The notes beneath the pieces were generated by a model that made no database searches, was not told where the DNA came from, and worked only from the letters and a program-made list of their open reading frames with translations. 9,110 bases of DNA from Phycisphaerae bacterium (GTDB lineage Bacteria; Planctomycetota; Phycisphaerae; UBA1845; Fen-1342): contig JALSRY010000578.1 of the NCBI GenBank assembly GCA_026984555.1, positions 1 through 9,110 of the forward strand, in the 5' to 3' direction. Positions 6,134 through 9,110 of this stretch are shown in pieces (position 1 is the stretch's first letter; each line of letters starts with the position of its first letter). The position numbers and the translations under genes are program-made.

Positions 6134-7945
6134 CTACGAACAGCTCTGGCCGTAGACCGCCAGAAGCTGCGACAAATCCGCCAGGTCCACGTCGCCGTCA
6201 CCATCCAGATCGCCGTCGGCGTAGGTCATGCCGCTGGTCTGGCCGTAATGCGCGAGCATGATCGAGAGGTCGGCGAGGTCGATATCACTGTCGCCGTCGA
6301 GGTCGCCGATGCACTCGCATTCGTCGGGGATGCCGTTGCCGTTGGCGTCTTGGGAGGTGCCGTCGGCGATGTCGCACTCATCCGGCACCCCGTTGGTATT
6401 GCAATCCGCGCTCGTGCCGCCGGCGATGTCGTCACTGTCGTCGACGCCGTTGCCGTTGCAGTCGGTAAAACTGAAGTTCAGGGCGGCGAAGGCGTCGATG
6501 AGGCCATAGCCGCGAACGTATGTCCCGTCGTAGCTTCCGTGGCTCGTGTAGTAGTCAGCCGTGTAGAAGAGGTGGTTGCGCATGTCGGTCACGGTCCACT
6601 CGGGATGCGCCTGGACCAGGCACGCCACGGCGCCGGCGACCAGCGGCGTCGAAAGCGAGGTTCCACTGGCGTAGGCGTAACCGCTGGTGTCGTACGGCCA
6701 GACGCTGATCGTGTCCACGCCCAACGCCAGCACTTCGGGTTTGACCCGCCCGTCGGCGGTCGGGCCGTCGGAGCTGAAATCAGCGATGTCATTCCACGCA
6801 TCCACGGCGCCGCAGGTGATGACGGCAAAGGCGTCCGCCGGCGCGATCAGGTGCGACGTGGCCGGGTTGCTGTCGTGATACTCGTTGCCGGCGGCGGTGC
6901 AACAGATCAGGCCGTTGTCGGTCGCGGTGTTGACCGCGATCGTCGTGACGGCGGTTTGGCCGTCGAGGTCCGACTGCGTGTACCAGTCGATGTATCCGAG
7001 CGAAGACGTGGCCAGGTCGGCGCCGTGGTTCTCGACGAACTCCAATCCGGCGACGTAATTGTCCTCCTCCGCGGGATACTCGGCCGTGACATCCTCCGTC
7101 TTGGCGAGCACGAACGAGGCATCATACGCCGACCCGACGAAGTCATTGGGAGCGTAGGCCCCGAGCGTGCCGAGAATGAGCGTACCGTGGACGTGCTGTT
7201 CGGAGTCGTCGCCGGGCTGCTGGCTGGTATCGCCGTCGTTGTCCACGAAGTCCCATTCGGCCAGCACGTTGAGCGCGTGACCGGGGTAGTTGAATGCTTC
7301 GTGGCTACGCTCGAACCCCGTGTCCAGGATCCCGATGACCACGCCGGCCGCGGTATAGCCCGCGTTGTGCACCGCGATCAGGTTCATCTGGTTGAGCTGA
7401 TCCTCGGCGTAGCCGTACCAGCCCCGCGGCGGTGCGGCCGGAAGCGTTTGACGCTGGAGAGACGCCGGCTCGATCCGCCGGGCGTGACGAACGGGCTGAA
7501 TCTGCCGCACGAACGGCAAGTCGGCAATCGCGCGGACCTGCTCGCGGTCCGCGAACACGCTCACCGCGTTGAGCCATCGACTCGTGACGTGGACACGGGC
7601 CCCGGTGGCCTCGACCGCCCGCACATAATCGGCCACTACCGGCAGGTCGCGTTCGTCAAACAAACCCGGCGCCGTCCGGCGCAGCTTGCGCCGCTCGATC
7701 GCCCGCGGGTTGTAGCTGCGGGCAAGATCGGCGAGCGCGGCGTCGATCTCCGCCTGCGAACGCAATCCCTTGTCCGCGAAGAACACCCACGCCCGTACCG
7801 GCGCGTCGCTGCGGTGGAGCAGGCGTACCAGCGAGGAGTGGATCTTCGAGTTCGAAACCGCTTGTGTCGCATGCGGTGGTGTGAGGACAAACATCGCAGC
7901 CGCGACCAGCACAAGCGCCGCGGCAGTCTTCGCTCTGGCTCCCAT
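6134..7945 (-). CDS. Secreted subtilisin-family (S8) serine protease with calcium-repeat and dockerin-like tail
   Basis: A 603-residue exported protease. Residues 1-29 form a Sec-type signal peptide (basic start, hydrophobic 8-21, likely cleavage after ATQA at 26-29). Residues about 105-155 resemble an inhibitor-I9 propeptide (SRWLNAVSVFADREQVRAIA at 122-141), the segment that guides folding and is then removed. The S8 catalytic domain spans about 185-490. It has Asp208 in GILDTG, His253 in HVHGT, the oxyanion Asn354 in AAGN and Ser430 in GTSLSTP, so it should be active. GTSLS replaces the more usual GTSMA. The tail has three calcium-binding-type repeats at 495-544 and two dockerin-like EF-hand repeats at 547-568 and 578-599. 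ATG 7945 has a strong GGGAGGAG at 7951-7958, five bases upstream, and a TATAAT box further up. The gene converges on topA. The natural substrate is unknown. Confidence 0.93.
   Translation of the reverse strand: MGARAKTAAALVLVAAAMFVLTPPHATQAVSNSKIHSSLVRLLHRSDAPVRAWVFFADKGLRSQAEIDAALADLARSYNPRAIERRKLRRTAPGLFDERDLPVVADYVRAVEATGARVHVTSRWLNAVSVFADREQVRAIADLPFVRQIQPVRHARRIEPASLQRQTLPAAPPRGWYGYAEDQLNQMNLIAVHNAGYTAAGVVIGILDTGFERSHEAFNYPGHALNVLAEWDFVDNDGDTSQQPGDDSEQHVHGTLILGTLGAYAPNDFVGSAYDASFVLAKTEDVTAEYPAEEDNYVAGLEFVENHGADLATSSLGYIDWYTQSDLDGQTAVTTIAVNTATDNGLICCTAAGNEYHDSNPATSHLIAPADAFAVITCGAVDAWNDIADFSSDGPTADGRVKPEVLALGVDTISVWPYDTSGYAYASGTSLSTPLVAGAVACLVQAHPEWTVTDMRNHLFYTADYYTSHGSYDGTYVRGYGLIDAFAALNFSFTDCNGNGVDDSDDIAGGTSADCNTNGVPDECDIADGTSQDANGNGIPDECECIGDLDGDSDIDLADLSIMLAHYGQTSGMTYADGDLDGDGDVDLADLSQLLAVYGQSCS
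6149..6307 (-). repeat. Two dockerin-like repeats at the protease C-terminus
   Basis: Two 22-residue repeats, beginning GDLDGDSDIDLADLS and GDLDGDGDVDLADLS, encoded at 6242-6307 and 6149-6214 and separated by nine residues. Each has the DxDGDxDxD calcium loop followed by a short helix ending in LxxYG, as in type I dockerin duplicates. In cellulosomes dockerins bind cohesins; in planctomycetes their partner is not established. Confidence 0.85.
6314..6463 (-). repeat. Three calcium-binding type repeats of 19-residue period in the protease
   Basis: DCNGNGVDDSDDIA, DCNTNGVPDECDIA and DANGNGIPDECEC recur every 19 residues (residues 495-544), joined by GGTSA or DGTSQ. The Asp/Asn pattern and paired cysteines resemble thrombospondin type 3 repeats, which bind calcium and form a rigid stalk. 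They probably link the catalytic domain to the dockerin pair. The first copy lacks the PDEC part. Confidence 0.8.
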
Positions 7946-8026
7946 GGGTTCTCCTCCCGGCTGGAGCGGCTCGCTCGCTCCGCCGATGCGCGCAGCAGTT
8001 TGCGGGCCGCGCTTCCGCTACCGGCC

Positions 8027-8032
8027 ATTATA
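8027..8032 (-). promoter_or_regulatory. Candidate -10 box (TATAAT) for the S8 protease gene
   Basis: Reading the minus strand, a perfect TATAAT lies about 82 bp before the protease ATG and would give a leader of roughly 75 nt. At 16-17 bp spacing the -35 position reads CAAGAA/GCAAGA, which does not match TTGACA. TTGCAC occurs but only a few bases from the box. The exact consensus in GC-rich DNA and its position still favour a promoter, perhaps activator-dependent. Confidence 0.5.
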
Positions 8033-8223
8033 ACGCGTGCAACCCGGTTTCTTGCGGCGAAACGTGGTTGGGGAAGAAACGGAACAGCGGAAAACCCAAC
8101 GGGATGCCCGCATTCCGGCGGCCATTGGTCCGGAGCAGCAGTTGTTTTCGGGCAAGACGTTCGGAATCTCACGCCGAAATCATGGGCAGGCCGATGGTCG
8201 CGTACATGATCCGCATGCGCAGA

Positions 8224-8272
8224 CAATCGGGCCGGCCGCATCGGAGATTCCGAAACGACCGGCCCGCGATTG
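8224..8272 (-). repeat. Long nested inverted repeat downstream of the dockerin gene
   Basis: CAATCGGGCCGG (8224-8235) pairs with CCGGCCCGCGATTG (8259-8272), 12 bp with a two-base bulge. Inside, after a symmetric 5x5 internal loop, TCGGA (8241-8245) pairs with TCCGA (8249-8253) over a three-base loop. It starts about 60 nt after the stop of the minus-strand gene at 8333. It may mark or protect the transcript 3' end. It lacks a clear T-run in either direction, so a classical terminator is not shown. Confidence 0.45.
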
Positions 8273-8332
8273 GGGTCCGCCGCCCGGCTTGCTGGTGCTA
8301 CCGGGGGCGGTCGTACGGCGTCAGCGTTCGAC

Positions 8333-9110
8333 CTACGACCCGTAGTTGGCCAGCAGGATCGCGAGGTCGGAGAGGTTGACGCAGTTGTCGCCGTCGAGGT
8401 CGGCGGCGGCATTGTAGTTGGCGTCGCCGTCGCAGGTGCCATAGGCGGCAAGCAGGATGGCCAGGTCGGCCAGGTCGACGTCACCGTCACCGTCGATGTC
8501 GCCCGGGGTCGTCGTCGCGGCAACCAGCAACACGTCCATGCGAATCGGCTTGGTCAGATCGATGATCGGACTGGGCTGATTCAGCGTGGAGAAGGTGGTG
8601 ACGCGGGCCCAGCGCTGGTCGGTGGTGTCGCGGAAGAACCACGCCAACAATTCCGACTGGCCGGGGTTGCCGTAGGCATCGGACACCTCGCTGGAGCTGG
8701 GCAGCGGAGTCATGTTGGCGGCGGTGCTGCCGGAGAACGTGGGCTCCTGGAAGAGCACTTCGTCGCCGGGCGCGTATCCCTCGAAATCAGCGATGACGAA
8801 GTCGGAACCGCCGTCGGCACCGACATTGGTCACGTTGTCGATGTAGAGGAAGTACTCGCCGGTGCTCCGGTTCGGCGAAGCGGCATCCACGGCGATCGCG
8901 AGGTGTTCGAGCGTGCCGCGTGTGGCGGTAATCACGCCGTCGCCCGTGAAGCCCTGGATCGGGCCGGTGGCCGGGTCGAACGCGATCATCTGCCACGAGC
9001 TGGACGGACTGACCGGGATGCCCTGCGGTGCGCCGTTCACGACGCTGCTGGCGCCGATCCACTCGATCTCACCGCTGGACGACCCGGGACTGCCCAACGG
9101 GCCGGTATCG
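8333..9110 (-). CDS. Secreted dockerin-like-domain protein, C-terminal part (5' end outside window)
   Basis: The reading frame is open from the right edge to TAG at 8333-8335, giving 258 residues of an incomplete protein; its start lies beyond base 9110. The visible body is rich in Gly, Ser, Thr and Asp, with short alternating hydrophobic stretches such as EYFLYIDNVTNV and IADFEGYAPGDEVLFQEPTF. This fits a beta-sandwich, carbohydrate-binding-like or lectin-like fold, but that is inference. The tail has two dockerin-like repeats: GDIDGDGDVDLADLAILLAA at 8438-8503 and one beginning ADLDGDNCVNLSDLAILLAN at 8339-8404. A Cys/Asp-rich 11-residue spacer separates them. The same type of tail is found on the neighbouring protease, so both are probably exported. 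No catalytic motif is visible. I cannot name the function. Confidence 0.8.
   Translation of the reverse strand, partial: DTGPLGSPGSSSGEIEWIGASSVVNGAPQGIPVSPSSSWQMIAFDPATGPIQGFTGDGVITATRGTLEHLAIAVDAASPNRSTGEYFLYIDNVTNVGADGGSDFVIADFEGYAPGDEVLFQEPTFSGSTAANMTPLPSSSEVSDAYGNPGQSELLAWFFRDTTDQRWARVTTFSTLNQPSPIIDLTKPIRMDVLLVAATTTPGDIDGDGDVDLADLAILLAAYGTCDGDANYNAAADLDGDNCVNLSDLAILLANYGS

Larger units (their letters stand above)
7946..8332. other. Intergenic region between the two minus-strand secreted-protein genes
   Basis: This 387-bp gap has no convincing gene on either strand. On the protease side it holds a TATAAT box (8027-8032) and, in the leader, a hairpin GGAGCG 7963-7968 with CGCTCC 7976-7981 placed next to the ribosome binding site at 7951-7958. 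On the other side it holds a long nested inverted repeat at 8224-8272, with a further inverted copy of its core at 8160-8170. I see nothing else between 8060 and 8150 beyond a weak GGGATGC/GCATTCC pairing at 8101-8116. Confidence 0.5.

Noticed and set aside
6098..8209. 703-codon plus-strand open frame opposite the S8 protease
   Set aside because: It is Val/Arg/Gly-rich and repeats where the dockerin and calcium repeats lie, as expected from reading them backwards. The minus strand has a signal peptide, an intact catalytic set and a strong ribosome binding site.
8169..8216. 15-residue peptide frame on the minus strand between the inverted-repeat copies
   Set aside because: Too short to distinguish from chance, and no ribosome binding site precedes it.
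8068..8379. Plus-strand frame of 103 codons in the gap before the dockerin gene
   Set aside because: Composition is basic and patternless, it overlaps the end of the opposite-strand gene and crosses the inverted repeat. There is no convincing ribosome binding site.
1..9110. Search by eye for CRISPR arrays, tRNA or rRNA genes, insertion-sequence ends and phage genes
   Set aside because: No regularly spaced direct repeats, cloverleaf-like segments, transposase motifs or phage proteins were seen. The repeats present are protein-coding or simple hairpins.

Overview
This is a GC-rich window from what looks like a member of the Planctomycetota, probably Phycisphaerae or a close relative. The main clue is on the minus strand at the right. 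Two secreted proteins there end in paired dockerin-like repeats of the form DxDGDxDVDLADLxxLLAxYG, and one also carries DCNxNGVPDEC-type calcium repeats. Both are very common at the C-termini of exported planctomycete proteins. The assignment rests on these signatures only, since no rRNA or marker-gene comparison was possible.

Layout. (1) 1-65: 3' end of a plus-strand gene whose last residues include a c-type heme motif, followed by a GC-rich hairpin with a T-rich tail that looks like an intrinsic terminator. (2) 208-2000: a two-gene plus-strand operon. A Tat-exported four-cluster ferredoxin (NapG/MauM family) is followed after 2 bp by a membrane iron-sulfur protein (NapH/MauN family). Together they should move electrons from the quinone pool to a periplasmic acceptor. 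No nitrate reductase (NapA) or other terminal enzyme lies in the window. (3) 2001-2380: about 380 bp without a gene, with two weak hairpins. (4) 2381-2608: an unrecognised 75-residue protein with a strong ribosome binding site. (5) 2880-5954: topA, DNA topoisomerase I, with an unusually long tail of six zinc ribbons; the last has lost its fourth cysteine. (6) 6134-7945 (minus): a secreted subtilisin-family (S8) protease with an intact catalytic set, an I9-like propeptide, a calcium-repeat tract and two dockerin-like repeats; it converges on topA. (7) 7946-8332: a 387-bp gap with a TATAAT box for the protease and a long structured inverted repeat. (8) 8333-9110 (minus): C-terminal part of another secreted, probably beta-sandwich protein with a dockerin-like pair, running off the right edge.

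Three unrelated themes share the window: anaerobic or alternative respiration (NapGH), DNA topology (TopA) and extracellular proteins with calcium-binding tails (protease and neighbour). I see no phage, transposon, CRISPR, RNA gene or clear new multi-gene system. The observations most worth checking are the degenerate sixth TopA zinc ribbon, the short first ferredoxin motif in the NapH-like protein, the orphan 75-residue protein before topA, the shared dockerin tails, and the nested inverted repeat at 8160-8272.
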